Shown: positions 32,934 through 41,607, numbered from the stretch's first letter. The stretch is 64,000 nucleotides of DNA from Streptomyces griseoflavus (GCF_014649995.1 NZ_BMUC01000006.1:313290-377289), one strand, 5' to 3'. Notes: generated by a model not told the origin, from the letters alone. Translations and numbers: made by a program.

Positions 32934-34253
32934 CTAGGCGCGACCGGCCGTCTTCTGCGTCTTGCGGGTGACCGCGTCGATGACGACGGTCGCCAGCAGC
33001 ACACCACCGGTGATCATGTACTGCACCGGCGAGGCGATGCCTTCCAGCGCGAGACCGTACGTGATCGAGATGATGACCATCACACCGAGCAGCGCGTCCC
33101 ACGTGCGGCCGCGGCCACCGAAGAGCGACGTACCACCGATGACGGCCGCGGCGATGACGTTCATCAGGAACTCACCGGTGCCCGCGCCCTGGTTGGCGGA
33201 GGCGATCTTCGAAGCGACGAACAGGCCGCCGATCGCGGCGAAGGTGCCGGCGATCGCGAAGACCGAGATCCGGACCAGTTCCACGTTGATGCCGGCGCGG
33301 CGGGACGCCTCGACGCTGCCGCCGAGCGCGAAGACCTTGCGGCCGTAGGCGGTGCGGCGCAGCACGAAGTCCGTGAGGACCAGGAAGGCCAGGAAGATCA
33401 CCACGGCCAGCGGCAGGCCCTTGTACTGGTTGAAGACGATCGCGACGGCGAAGGCCAGGATCGCCAGCAGCACGGTCCGCACGATGATCTCGTTCAGCGG
33501 GCGGGACGGCACCCCGGCGGCCTCGCGGCGGCGGTTGTCGAAGAACGCGAGGAGGAAGTACCCCGCGGTCGCGACGATCGCCAGGCCGTACGCGGCGGCC
33601 ACGTCCGAGAAGTAGTAGCTGGTCAGCTTGACGACCAGGCCCTCGGAGTCCAGGTTGATGGTGCCGTTGCTGCCGAGGATCTGCAGCATGAAGCCCTGCC
33701 AGAACAGCAGTCCGGCCAGGGTCACGGCGAAGGCCGGGACGCCGATGCGGGCGAAGATGAAGCCGTGGATGGCGCCGGCCACCGTGCCGGTGAGGATCGC
33801 CAGCACCAGGGCCAGGACCTCGTTCATCCCGTGGGTGACGCTCATCACCGCGAAGGCGGCGCCCGCGACACCGCTGACCGAGCCGACCGACAGGTCGATC
33901 TCGCCGAGCAGCAGGACGAAGACGATGCCGACGGCGATCATGCCGGTGCCGACCATGGCGACGGACATGTCGGAGAAGTTGCCGGCGGTGAGGAAGTTGG
34001 GGTTCAGGCTGGTGAAGATGGCCCAGATGATCAGCAGGCCGACCACGACGGGGATGGAGCCGAGGTCACCGGCCTTCATCTTCCGCTTGAACTCGTTCCA
34101 GTAGCCGAGGAAGCCCTGCTCGCGGACGAGCAGCCGGGGGTCGACCACGGTGACCGCGGCGGGGGCCGCCTCGGGGTTCTCCACGGCGTGGTCCTCGGCC
34201 GGGGTGGAGGTCTTGTCCGACGTCTTGTCGGTGCTCACGTCTTCGGTGCTCAC
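32934..34253 (-). CDS. xylH: sugar ABC transporter permease (xylose type)
   Basis: A 439-aa permease of the ribose/xylose class with ~10 hydrophobic segments. Family motifs are LLLGEIDLSVGSVSGVAGA, the cytoplasmic RRTAYGRKVFALGGSVEASRRAG loop and TSLFGGRGRTWDALLGV. The N-terminal ~60 residues are a hydrophilic cytoplasmic extension rich in Thr, Asp and Glu, longer than in RbsC-type permeases, as seen in XylH proteins. The GTG start overlaps the xylG stop by GTGA. It forms the membrane channel for the sugar captured by XylF. Xylose specificity is taken from operon architecture and similarity to the ROK-linked xylFGH locus I know from S. coelicolor. Confidence 0.9.
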   Translation of the reverse strand: MSTEDVSTDKTSDKTSTPAEDHAVENPEAAPAAVTVVDPRLLVREQGFLGYWNEFKRKMKAGDLGSIPVVVGLLIIWAIFTSLNPNFLTAGNFSDMSVAMVGTGMIAVGIVFVLLLGEIDLSVGSVSGVAGAAFAVMSVTHGMNEVLALVLAILTGTVAGAIHGFIFARIGVPAFAVTLAGLLFWQGFMLQILGSNGTINLDSEGLVVKLTSYYFSDVAAAYGLAIVATAGYFLLAFFDNRRREAAGVPSRPLNEIIVRTVLLAILAFAVAIVFNQYKGLPLAVVIFLAFLVLTDFVLRRTAYGRKVFALGGSVEASRRAGINVELVRISVFAIAGTFAAIGGLFVASKIASANQGAGTGEFLMNVIAAAVIGGTSLFGGRGRTWDALLGVMVIISITYGLALEGIASPVQYMITGGVLLATVVIDAVTRKTQKTAGRA

Positions 34254-35032
34254 TTCTTGACCTCCCCATTGGTGCGCGCCGCACGACGGGTCACGGCGTT
34301 GTCCGTGGCGCCCGTGATGGCGGAGATGATCTCTTCCTGCGAGGTCGACTTGACCTCGAAGACGCCGTTGTTGCGCCCGAGGCGCAGAACCGCGACCTTG
34401 TCCGCCACGGCCTTCACATCGGCCATGTTGTGGCTGATGAGGATGACCGCGTGACCGCGCTCGCGCAGCCGCTCGACCAGGTCGAGGACCTGCGCGGTCT
34501 GCTCGACGCCGAGGGCGGCGGTGGGCTCGTCGAGGATCACCAGCTTCGGCTCGCCGAGCATGGACCGGGCGATGGCCACGACCTGGCGCTGACCGCCGGA
34601 GAGCGAGGCGATCGGGATCCGGACGCTGGGGATGCGGATCGAGAGCGTGTCGAGGAGCTCGCGGGAGCGGCGCTCCATCTCGACCTCGTCCAGGACGCCG
34701 CGCCTGCGGAGCTCCCGGCCCAGGTAGAGGTTGCCGACGACGTCGATGTTGTCGCACAGCGCGAGGTCCTGGTAGACCGTCGCGATGCCCAGGTTCTGGG
34801 CGTCGTGCGGCCGGTTGATCTGGACGGCCTTGCCGTCCCATTCGATGACACCCTCATCGATGGGGTGCACGCCGGCGATCGTCTTGACCAGCGTGGACTT
34901 TCCGGCACCGTTGTCGCCCACCAGGGCGACCACCTCACCGGCGTGGACCTCAAGCTCTACGTCGGTGAGCGCCTGGACGGCACCGAACCGCTTGGAGACC
35001 CCGCGCAACGCCAGCACGGGCGTAGCGGACAC
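34250..35032 (-). CDS. xylG: sugar ABC transporter ATP-binding protein (single NBD)
   Basis: A 260-aa ATPase with one nucleotide-binding domain: Walker A GDNGAGKSTLVKTIAG, Q-loop ATVYQDLALCDN, signature SLSGGQRQVVAIARSM, Walker B LVILDEPTAALG and the switch His in LISHNMADV. RbsA-type partners normally have two domains; the single-domain form is common for actinomycete xylose-type systems and would work as a dimer. The GTG at 35032 is preferred because AAGGAG lies 9 nt upstream; the ATG at 35041 is immediately next to that site. A 191-bp stretch with strong hairpins separates it from xylF. Confidence 0.92.
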   Translation of the reverse strand: MSATPVLALRGVSKRFGAVQALTDVELEVHAGEVVALVGDNGAGKSTLVKTIAGVHPIDEGVIEWDGKAVQINRPHDAQNLGIATVYQDLALCDNIDVVGNLYLGRELRRRGVLDEVEMERRSRELLDTLSIRIPSVRIPIASLSGGQRQVVAIARSMLGEPKLVILDEPTAALGVEQTAQVLDLVERLRERGHAVILISHNMADVKAVADKVAVLRLGRNNGVFEVKSTSQEEIISAITGATDNAVTRRAARTNGEVKK

Positions 35033-35099
35033 GTGAACCATCTCCTTCGCCGCCTGACCCGGCGGGAGGTTGTGCAGAGAATTTGGGGGGGTGTTCCGT

Positions 35100-35196
35100 C
35101 CGGCGCCCCGCGTAGCTTGCGGGGCTGATGTGTGCGGGGCGCCGGCGGAAGCGCGTGGCAGTCGGTCCCGGGAGGGAGTCCGGGTCACGGACTCCC
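35100..35196 (-). promoter_or_regulatory. intra-operon stem-loops between xylF and xylG (candidate attenuator)
   Basis: A 9-bp stem (GGGAGTCCG / CGGACTCCC, 35174-35196) lies soon after the xylF stop, followed by a 12-bp stem (CCGGCGCCCCGC / GCGGGGCGCCGG, 35100-35145). An internal GCGGGGC (35119-35125) can compete for the same partner. Such structures commonly stabilise or terminate the mRNA after the binding-protein gene so that it is made in excess. Confidence 0.6.
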
Positions 35197-35223
35197 CCGT
35201 GTGTCACGGGACTCGGGGACTGC

Positions 35224-36336
35224 TTACTTGAGGCCGATCTTGTCGCAGGCGGCCTTGTACTTGTCCGTGCAGATCTCCTGGACGGTGTAGATGCCGTCCT
35301 TGATCAGGGTGTCGTTGATGTTCTCCTGGGTCAGCGAGATGACCGGGACGAGAACGGAGGGGACGGCCTTGGTGGTGGGGCTGTCGACCTTGTCCTTGGC
35401 GACGGAGTCCAGCGACTTGCCCTGGGCGAGCAGCACGGCCAGCTCCGCGGCGACGTTCGCCTCCTGCGGGAACGGCTTGTAGACGCTCATGAACTGCTCA
35501 CCGGTGACGATGCGCTGCACACCCGCGAGTTCGGCGTCCTGGCCGGTGACCGGGACGGAGATGCCGGCGGCCTTCAGGGCGGTGATGATGCCGCCCGCCA
35601 TGCCGTCGTTGGCGGAGTAGACGCCGACGATCTTGTCCTTGCCGAGGGCGGAGATGGCGCCCTCCATGTTGGCGTTGGCGTTCTCCGGCTTCCACTCCTT
35701 GGTGTCGTACTCGCGGCCGATCTTCACCTTGCCGTCGAGGACGGAGTGCGCGCCCTGCTTGAAGAGGGCGGCGTTCGGGTCGGTGGAGGAACCGTTCATC
35801 ATGACGATCTGGCCGTCCTTGGCCTTGTCGCCCAGCTTCTCCAGCAGGGCCTCGCCCTGGGTCTTGCCGACGGTCACGTTGTCGAACGAGGTGTAGGCGT
35901 CGATCGGGCCCTCGGCGAGCCGGTCGAAGGCGACGACCGGGATGCCGGCGTCCTTGGCCTTCTTCACCGAGCCGGCGATCGCCTTGGCGTCGACGGCGCC
36001 CAGGATCAGCACGTCCACCTTGTTGGTGATCATCGTGTCGACCTGCTGGTTCTGCAGGCTGGCGTCCTGCTTGGCGTTGGCGTAGACCACCTCGCCCTTG
36101 TTGCTCGTGAGCTCCTTGACCTTCTTCTCGATCAAGGGCTTGTCGAACTTCTCGTACCGCGCGGTCTGGTTCTCCGGCAGCAGCAGACCGACCTTGATGT
36201 CGTCGCCCTTGGCGGCGGCGGATTCGCCGGAGTCCTTCTTGTCACCGGACTCGGCGGCACTGCCACAAGCGGCGAGCGAGACGGCCATCGCACCGGCGGC
36301 AACGGCAAAGGCAACGCGACGCATACGCGTGTTCAT
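35224..36336 (-). CDS. xylF: sugar ABC transporter substrate-binding lipoprotein (xylose type)
   Basis: A 370-aa lipoprotein. The signal peptide has a basic start (MNTRMRRVAF), a hydrophobic core and the lipobox SLAACG. The mature protein is a two-lobed sugar-binding protein with DDIKVGLLLPENQTARYEKFD, VDVLILGAVDAKAIAG, IPVVAFDRLAEG and PVTGQDAELAGVQRI, which agree with xylose-binding XylF proteins (MglB/ChvE-like fold). The ATG has a GGGAGG site. It is the first gene after the ROK regulator gene on the same strand; a dyad lies between them. Hairpins after its stop suggest higher expression than the membrane components. Confidence 0.92.
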   Translation of the reverse strand: MNTRMRRVAFAVAAGAMAVSLAACGSAAESGDKKDSGESAAAKGDDIKVGLLLPENQTARYEKFDKPLIEKKVKELTSNKGEVVYANAKQDASLQNQQVDTMITNKVDVLILGAVDAKAIAGSVKKAKDAGIPVVAFDRLAEGPIDAYTSFDNVTVGKTQGEALLEKLGDKAKDGQIVMMNGSSTDPNAALFKQGAHSVLDGKVKIGREYDTKEWKPENANANMEGAISALGKDKIVGVYSANDGMAGGIITALKAAGISVPVTGQDAELAGVQRIVTGEQFMSVYKPFPQEANVAAELAVLLAQGKSLDSVAKDKVDSPTTKAVPSVLVPVISLTQENINDTLIKDGIYTVQEICTDKYKAACDKIGLK

Positions 36337-36432
36337 TCAGAAACCTCCCTGACGAGGCCGCGTCGTTGCGGCCGAGGTGGCTGGAAGTCAACTCGGCCAC
36401 ACGTGCGACGTCAAGAAGTAAATCCTTAACGA

Positions 36433-36450
36433 GATGGCAACGGTGCCATC
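36433..36450. promoter_or_regulatory. candidate operator dyad upstream of xylF
   Basis: GATGGCA (36433-36439) and TGCCATC (36444-36450) form a perfect 7-bp inverted repeat with a 4-nt spacer, flanked by TTAACGA and TTCTCTAA. It lies 97 bp upstream of the xylF start, directly after the ROK gene stop, and is a plausible ROK regulator binding site. Confidence 0.5.
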
Positions 36451-36456
36451 CGTTCT

Positions 36457-37695
36457 CTAAGTGAAGGCAGGACTGGCCGACTTGAGCGACCCTGTCGCAG
36501 TTCCGTCGAGAAGGGTCGAATCGCCCATCTCGCTCAGGGCGAGGGCGAGCGCTCCGAGGACCTCCGCGCGGCCCCCCAGTGCCCCGGGGAGGACGGACAG
36601 TTGACGTGCCGCGCTGGGGATCGCGTAGCGGCTCACGGACTCCCGGATCGGCGCCAGGACCAGCTCGCCGGCCTCGGCGAGATCGCCGCCGAGGACCACC
36701 CGGCTGGGGTTGAGCAGGTTGCAGAGATTGGCGACTCCACTGCCGATGTGGCGGCCGACGTCGGCGATCACGCGACGACAGCCCGGGTCACCGTCCCGCG
36801 CCAGCCGGACGACGCCTTCCATCGTCAGGTCGGTGCCGTGGCTGGGCTGGAGCAGCGGGAGCACGTAGCGCGCGGCCGTGAAGGTCTCCAGGCAGCCGCG
36901 GTTGCCGCAGCGGCACACGGGGCCGGATTCGTCGAGTGTAATGTGTCCGATCTCACCCGCCGTGCCGCCCGGTCCGCGGTAGATCTTGCCGCTGATCACC
37001 AGGCCCGCGCCGACACCGCTGGCCACCTTGATGTACGCCAGGTCGCGCACGCCGCGGCCGCTCCCCCAGACCATCTCGCCGAGGGCGCCGAGGTTGGCGT
37101 CGTTGTCCACGTGCACCGGCACGCCGAGCCGCCCCCGCAGCTCCTCGGCGGGCTTGGTGCCGGTCCAGCCCGGCAGGATCGCGGTCGAGCCGAGGGTGCC
37201 GGACTCCACGTCGATCGGACCGGGCACGCCGAGGCCGACCCCGGCGACCTTGGAGGGGTCCACGCCGGTCGCCTCGATCAGCCGGCTGACCAGCTGTTCC
37301 GCCCGGTCGAAACCCTGGGTCGAGGAGGCGTCCACGTCCAGCGGCTCGGACTCCTCGGCCAGCACCTGGTGGGCGAGGTTCCCGACCGCGACCCGTAGGT
37401 GGGTGTGTCCGAAGTCGACACCGATGACGATGCCGGCGTCCCCGCTCAGCGAGACGCTGCGGGCCCGGCGTCCGCCCGACGAGGTCGGGGTGACCTCGAC
37501 CGTTCCGCCGTCCTTCAGTTCCCGGACGATGTTGGAGACCGTGGCCGCGGACAGGCCGGTCGTCCTCGCGATCTCGGCCTGGGTGAGGGAACCCGCAAGA
37601 CGTACTGCCCGGACGACCCGCTCCAGGTTGGCTCGGTGCAGCGACGACTGCGACCCCGGAGTCTCCACGACGACCTCCTGCGCGCGGGGCCGCAT
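36457..37695 (-). CDS. ROK-family transcriptional regulator (Rok7B7/XylR-like)
   Basis: A 412-aa regulator. The winged helix at ~25-80 (LTQAEIARTTGLSAATVSNIV) is followed by an ASKHA-type ROK domain with the phosphate-binding VIGVDFGHTHLRVAVG, the Asp in PVHVDNDANLGALGE, the HxxCxCGxxGCxE-type zinc motif (HITLDESGPVCRCGNRGC) and a C-terminal VLGGDLAEAGELVL. The ATG at 37695 is chosen for its GAGGGG site 8 nt upstream; an ATG at 37713 has none. It sits immediately upstream of xylFGH and downstream of ngcEFG, the position of Rok7B7 in S. coelicolor, a known regulator of xylose uptake and carbon control. Orthology is inferred. Confidence 0.92.
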   Translation of the reverse strand: MRPRAQEVVVETPGSQSSLHRANLERVVRAVRLAGSLTQAEIARTTGLSAATVSNIVRELKDGGTVEVTPTSSGGRRARSVSLSGDAGIVIGVDFGHTHLRVAVGNLAHQVLAEESEPLDVDASSTQGFDRAEQLVSRLIEATGVDPSKVAGVGLGVPGPIDVESGTLGSTAILPGWTGTKPAEELRGRLGVPVHVDNDANLGALGEMVWGSGRGVRDLAYIKVASGVGAGLVISGKIYRGPGGTAGEIGHITLDESGPVCRCGNRGCLETFTAARYVLPLLQPSHGTDLTMEGVVRLARDGDPGCRRVIADVGRHIGSGVANLCNLLNPSRVVLGGDLAEAGELVLAPIRESVSRYAIPSAARQLSVLPGALGGRAEVLGALALALSEMGDSTLLDGTATGSLKSASPAFT

Positions 37696-37799
37696 CGGTG
37701 AGGCCCCTCTCATGTCCAACTAGTGAACTCTAAGATGAGCTGTTCGGGTTGCCTCCCGTCAAGAGGTTGAACCGTTTCCGGGTGCATGGACACACACGG

Positions 37800-37831
37800 A
37801 CACGCCGCTCCCTGCGACGGGAGCGGCGTGT
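37800..37831 (-). terminator. terminator of the ngcEFG operon
   Basis: A perfect 13-bp stem (ACACGCCGCTCCC / GGGAGCGGCGTGT) with a 6-nt loop lies 20 nt after the ngcG stop. Confidence 0.8.
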
Positions 37832-37851
37832 GAACAGCCGGTTCCGGAGCG

Positions 37852-38787
37852 TTACTTCAAGGTTGCGGAGGTGAGCCCGGCCTGGACCTGGCGCTGGAAG
37901 GACAGGTACACCACCAGCATGGGCACCATGGCGATGGTCACACCGGCGAAGAGGACGGGGAGGTCCGAGGCGTAGCCCTGCTGCTGCTGGAGCTGGATGA
38001 GCCCCTGGGTCAGCACGTAGCGTTCCGGATCGTCACCGCTCTGCGGCTGCATCAGCACGGTCGGCAGGATGTACTGGTTCCACTGGCCGAGCGTGTTGAA
38101 GATGCCGACGCTCAGCAGTCCGGGCTTGGCCATCGGCATCATCACCTGGAAGAAGGTCCGGGTGTGCGAGGCCCCGTCCAGGATCGCCGCCTCGAAGACC
38201 GCCGTGGGCAGGGTCCGGAAGAAGGCGTGCATGAAGAACACCGTGAACGGCAGCGAGTAGGCCACGTACACCAGGGCCAGGCCGTGGTAGGTGTTCAGCA
38301 TGTCCAGGCGCTTGACCATGAAGAACAGCGGCACCAGCGCCAGGAAGACGGGGAACATCGCGCCGGCGACGAAGAAGTAGTACAGCAGGCGGTTGCCCCG
38401 GAACTCGTAGCGGGCCAGCACGTAGGCGGCCATGGCGCCGAACAGCATCGTCAGCGGCACGGAGATGACCAGCACGATGACCGTGCTGGTGAAGTAGTCG
38501 CCGATGCCCTTCTCCCAGGCGCGGGAGAAGACGCCCAGGTCCCAGTTCTGCGGCCAGCCGAAGGCCGAACCGCCGATCTGCGCGTCGGTCCGGAAGGAGC
38601 TGAGCACCAGCCACACCAGCGGCAGCACGATCAGCACTCCCCACACGGCGAGGAAGCCGTGCGAGAAGACGTTCAGCACGACGCCTTCGCTGCGCCGGTC
38701 GCCGGGCCGGACGCCGTCCTTGCCTGCCGGCGGGCGGGGCGGGGTGGGGCCCTGGGTGGGGGCGGTTTCCTTGAGAGGTGCGCTCAT
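37852..38787 (-). CDS. ngcG: ABC transporter permease, MalG type (NgcG)
   Basis: A 311-aa permease of the carbohydrate uptake type 1 family with six predicted membrane helices. The conserved EAA loop reads EAAILDGASHTRTFFQVMMP, followed by KPGLLSVGIF. A ~35-residue Pro-rich cytoplasmic N-terminus precedes helix 1. It is the last gene of a three-gene operon (binding protein, MalF-type permease, MalG-type permease) without an ATPase gene. In streptomycetes such systems share the ATPase MsiK, encoded elsewhere. The gap to ngcF is 15 nt. The NgcG name rests on similarity of the binding protein and on the neighbouring ROK gene. Confidence 0.9.
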   Translation of the reverse strand: MSAPLKETAPTQGPTPPRPPAGKDGVRPGDRRSEGVVLNVFSHGFLAVWGVLIVLPLVWLVLSSFRTDAQIGGSAFGWPQNWDLGVFSRAWEKGIGDYFTSTVIVLVISVPLTMLFGAMAAYVLARYEFRGNRLLYYFFVAGAMFPVFLALVPLFFMVKRLDMLNTYHGLALVYVAYSLPFTVFFMHAFFRTLPTAVFEAAILDGASHTRTFFQVMMPMAKPGLLSVGIFNTLGQWNQYILPTVLMQPQSGDDPERYVLTQGLIQLQQQQGYASDLPVLFAGVTIAMVPMLVVYLSFQRQVQAGLTSATLK

Positions 38788-38802
38788 CGTCGTTGCTCCG
38801 CC

Positions 38803-39732
38803 TCAGAACTCGATGCGCTCGCGACGGGTGGCGCGCAGCATGACCACGGACACGATCAGGGTGAGGACCAGCATGACCACGCCCATGGCGCAGGCGTAGC
38901 CGCTCCGGCCGTACAGCAGGAAGTTGCGCATCATCACGGTCGACATGACCTCGCTGTGGTGGTCCGGGCCACCGCCGTAGTCGCCGGCGGTCATGGTGGA
39001 GACCAGGATGAACATGTCCATCGCCGCGATGCCGAGGTAGACCCACGCGGTCTGCACGGAGTCCCACAGCAGCGGCAGAGTGATGCGGAAGAAGGACTGG
39101 GTGCGGCTCGCCCCGTCGATGAGCGCGGCCTCGTAGATGTCGCGCGGAATCGACTGCATGGCCGCGGAGAACAGCACCAGGTAAAAGCCCACGCCGTGCC
39201 AGACGACCACGGCCATCAGGGCCCACAGGACGAAGTTCGGCTCGTTGAGCCATTCCACGGGATTTTGGCTGTCGACCAGTCCGAGCTTGATCAGGACGCC
39301 GTTGAGCATGCCGCCGCCGTCACTGCGGTAGACGGCTCCGAACAGCACGGCCAGGATCGCCAGCGACAGGACCTGCGGAAAGAAGTAGATGACCCGGTAG
39401 TACTTCGATCCGGCGACTCCGGAGACGCCTCCGGAACGTCCCCGTCCGCCCGCGTTCAGCATGAAGGCGAAGAACAGCGCGAGCAGAATGGTGATCACCG
39501 GGATGAACACCAGGAACAGGATGTTGTGCCAGATGGCACCCATGAAGATGTCGTCCTTGAACAACGCGGTGTAGTTGTCCAGGCCGACGAAGTCGAAGCT
39601 CTGTGACTGCCCCTTCCAGTCGGTCAGTGAATAACCGAACGTCTGGATGTACGGCCAGATCACGAAGATCAGATAGAGCGCCACGGGAAAGAAGAGGAAT
39701 CCCGCGACGAACCGGTGCTGCCCTTTGCGCAT
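38803..39732 (-). CDS. ngcF: ABC transporter permease, MalF type (NgcF)
   Basis: A 309-aa permease with six hydrophobic segments. The EAA loop reads YEAALIDGASRTQSFFRITLP, and the first helix (FLFFPVALYLIFVIWPYIQTF) is typical for MalF-like partners. The large extracytoplasmic region around residues 95-140 contains a Gly/Arg/Ser-rich segment (NAGGRGRSGGVSGVAGSK). It pairs with NgcG to make the channel for GlcNAc or chitobiose-type sugars. The ATG at 39732 is followed by a short KGQH cytoplasmic start. The gap to the binding-protein gene is 75 nt. Confidence 0.9.
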   Translation of the reverse strand: MRKGQHRFVAGFLFFPVALYLIFVIWPYIQTFGYSLTDWKGQSQSFDFVGLDNYTALFKDDIFMGAIWHNILFLVFIPVITILLALFFAFMLNAGGRGRSGGVSGVAGSKYYRVIYFFPQVLSLAILAVLFGAVYRSDGGGMLNGVLIKLGLVDSQNPVEWLNEPNFVLWALMAVVVWHGVGFYLVLFSAAMQSIPRDIYEAALIDGASRTQSFFRITLPLLWDSVQTAWVYLGIAAMDMFILVSTMTAGDYGGGPDHHSEVMSTVMMRNFLLYGRSGYACAMGVVMLVLTLIVSVVMLRATRRERIEF

Positions 39733-39807
39733 GACGTCCTGCCCCTGGGTGTGGCCGCCGCGGGCCGGGAATCCTCCCGGCCCGCGGCGGTCGTCGGTCG
39801 AGCGAGA

Positions 39808-41265
39808 TCAGTCGCGGCGGTTCTTCTGCGAGGCCGGGTCCTTGGCCTGCTTGTCGACCGCGGCCTGGGCCCGCTTGAGCCATTCCTTGGGCTGGATGCG
39901 CTTGGCCATCAGCTCGTTGGAGGCGTTCTCGATGGCCGTGCCCATCTCGCTGTACCACTCGGTGTACAGGTAGCGGAAGGTGTTGTCGCCGGCCGCCCGG
40001 GAGGCCTCGACGGTGGACTGGGTGCCCGGCCGCAGCTGGACGTCCGGGTCGACGCCGTCCTTGAGGATGGTCAGCGAGTTGGCCTCCTTGGCGAACATGG
40101 TCGCCCAGTCCTTGGAGAGCATCATCCGCATGAACTCCTGGGCCGCGGGGAGGTTCTTGGCCTTGGACGGGATGATGAACGGCTCGCCGGAGCCGGCCCG
40201 GATCGCCTCGAAGGGCAGTGCGCTGTCCGCCAGCACCGGCATCGGCAGGAACTTCATGTCGAAGTCGTCCGGTGTCGTCTTGAGCTGCTCGTTCTCGAGC
40301 CAGGAACCGCTGGTGATGAAGGCGGCCTTGTACTGGTTCCAGCGGGTCTGCGACTCGGTGTGGGTCAGGCCGTTCGTCCCGGGCATCAAGTAGCCCTTCT
40401 CGACGACCTCGTAGATCGCCTCGATGGCCTCGGTGGCGGCGTCGGAGCCGACGAACGCCTTGGGGTCGAGGTTGTCGATCGCCTTCATGGCGTCCAGGCC
40501 GCCCTTCTTGGCGATCAGGTCCATGATGGCGACGTTGATGTAGTACGGGAACTTGCCCTGGTGGGCGAGGCCGCCGATGCCCTGGGCCTTGGCGTCCTTG
40601 CAGACGGCGAGGAAGTCGTCCCAGGTCTTGGGCGCCTCCCAGCCCTTCTCCTTGAAGAGCTTGCCGGAGTACCACAGGCCCCACACCGTGTAGATGTAGT
40701 TGAGGGCGACGATCTTGCCCTCCTGCATGCCGGCGTCGATCGTGCCGGGGATGAGGGTGTCGCGGACCTTCTTGGACGGGTCGTCGATCGACGGGGCGTC
40801 CAGCACCTTCGCGAGGTCGAGGAGCTGGCCGTTCTTGTGCAGCACGTCGATCGGGATCTGCTGGGCGCCGGAGTCGTCGACGATGTCCGGCGGGTTGCCG
40901 GCGTTGAACCGCGGCTGGAGTTTGCCCGTGATCTCCTGGGTTCCGGTGTGCACGGAAGTGACGCCGTGCTTCTTCTCGAAGTCGGCCTCCCATGCCTTGG
41001 CGTAGGCGTCGCCGTAGCCGCCCTTGAAGATGACGACGTCGAGTTTGGTTCCCTTCTTGACGCCGAAGGGGTTGGATTCGGACGTCTTGCCCTCGTTCTG
41101 GCCGGAGTCGTCGTCCCCGCCACCGCTGGCACACGCGGACAGGAAGCCCATCGCCGGTACGGATACGAGGCCGAGTGCGGCGGACCGCTTGATCAGTGAT
41201 CGGCGCCCCACGCCGGTCGTGCCGTTGTCACCGGTGCCGTCGTTCTCGCCGGAAGTGGATCCCAT
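39808..41265 (-). CDS. ngcE: N-acetylglucosamine/chitooligosaccharide-binding lipoprotein (NgcE)
   Basis: A 485-aa solute-binding protein. The N-terminus contains a twin-arginine motif (GRRSLIKRSAALGL) and a lipobox (FLSACAS), so it is a Tat-exported lipoprotein. The mature family 1 binding protein has FNAGNPPDIVDDSG, YTVWGLWYSGKLFKEKGW, KTWDDFLAVCKDA and FITSGSWLENEQL. These are features I recall for NgcE, which in S. coelicolor binds diacetylchitobiose and related sugars. The ATG at 41265 is selected for the GAGGA site 8 nt upstream; a TTG two codons earlier is too close to it. A promoter with an overlapping dyad lies about 150 bp upstream. The imported sugars are released by chitinases. 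Confidence 0.9.
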   Translation of the reverse strand: MGSTSGENDGTGDNGTTGVGRRSLIKRSAALGLVSVPAMGFLSACASGGGDDDSGQNEGKTSESNPFGVKKGTKLDVVIFKGGYGDAYAKAWEADFEKKHGVTSVHTGTQEITGKLQPRFNAGNPPDIVDDSGAQQIPIDVLHKNGQLLDLAKVLDAPSIDDPSKKVRDTLIPGTIDAGMQEGKIVALNYIYTVWGLWYSGKLFKEKGWEAPKTWDDFLAVCKDAKAQGIGGLAHQGKFPYYINVAIMDLIAKKGGLDAMKAIDNLDPKAFVGSDAATEAIEAIYEVVEKGYLMPGTNGLTHTESQTRWNQYKAAFITSGSWLENEQLKTTPDDFDMKFLPMPVLADSALPFEAIRAGSGEPFIIPSKAKNLPAAQEFMRMMLSKDWATMFAKEANSLTILKDGVDPDVQLRPGTQSTVEASRAAGDNTFRYLYTEWYSEMGTAIENASNELMAKRIQPKEWLKRAQAAVDKQAKDPASQKNRRD

Positions 41266-41400
41266 GCTCAAGTCCTCGCCTTCTCCAGGACTCAGGCGGT
41301 GAACCGGATCCTTACCGGCACCGCGTTCGGGTCACGCTGGGTCGTGCAGGAAGTGCGGCCGTGCTGGGGTCGGGTGCGGTGAAGATGCCCCGGAGTGCCG

Positions 41401-41416
41401 ACAGGTATAGTCCACT
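41401..41416. promoter_or_regulatory. dyad resembling a DasR (dre) site over the ngcE promoter
   Basis: On the minus strand the 16 bases AGTGGACTATACCTGT match 12 of 16 positions of the dre consensus I remember (ACTGGTCTAGACCAGT). They cover the predicted -10 hexamer of ngcEFG. DasR is the GlcNAc-responsive GntR regulator of chitin genes. Confidence 0.4.
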
Positions 41417-41433
41417 TCCCGCCGACGGAGCAA
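41404..41433 (-). promoter_or_regulatory. candidate promoter of ngcEFG
   Basis: TTGCTC (41428-41433) and TATACC (41404-41409) on the minus strand are 18 nt apart. The predicted mRNA leader to the ngcE ATG would be about 130 nt. Confidence 0.5.
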
Positions 41434-41557
41434 GATCGAATGCAAGGTTCCCCACCTGTCTTTTCCGAGTTGAGACCTCGCGGAAATATGAGCCTCCCGT
41501 GCGCGGCCCCGGTGGAGAATTCCTCGTCGCCGCACTGGAATGCCGCATTCAACCCCC

Positions 41558-41587
41558 TTGACACCACGGTCCACTTGGCGCACTACT
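41558..41587 (+). promoter_or_regulatory. candidate promoter of the GH92 gene
   Basis: TTGACA (41558-41563) is a consensus -35 element. An 18-nt spacer leads to ACTACT (41582-41587) as a weak -10. The ATG is at 41643. Confidence 0.5.
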
Positions 41588-41607
41588 GGTCCTTGCGCAT
41601 CACAACT

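Noticed and set aside
36455-37734. Shared CTTAGAG heptamer upstream of xylF (36455-36461) and upstream of the ROK gene (37728-37734)
   Set aside because: Only 7 bp, and the first copy overlaps the ROK stop codon; too short to claim a regulator site without conservation data.
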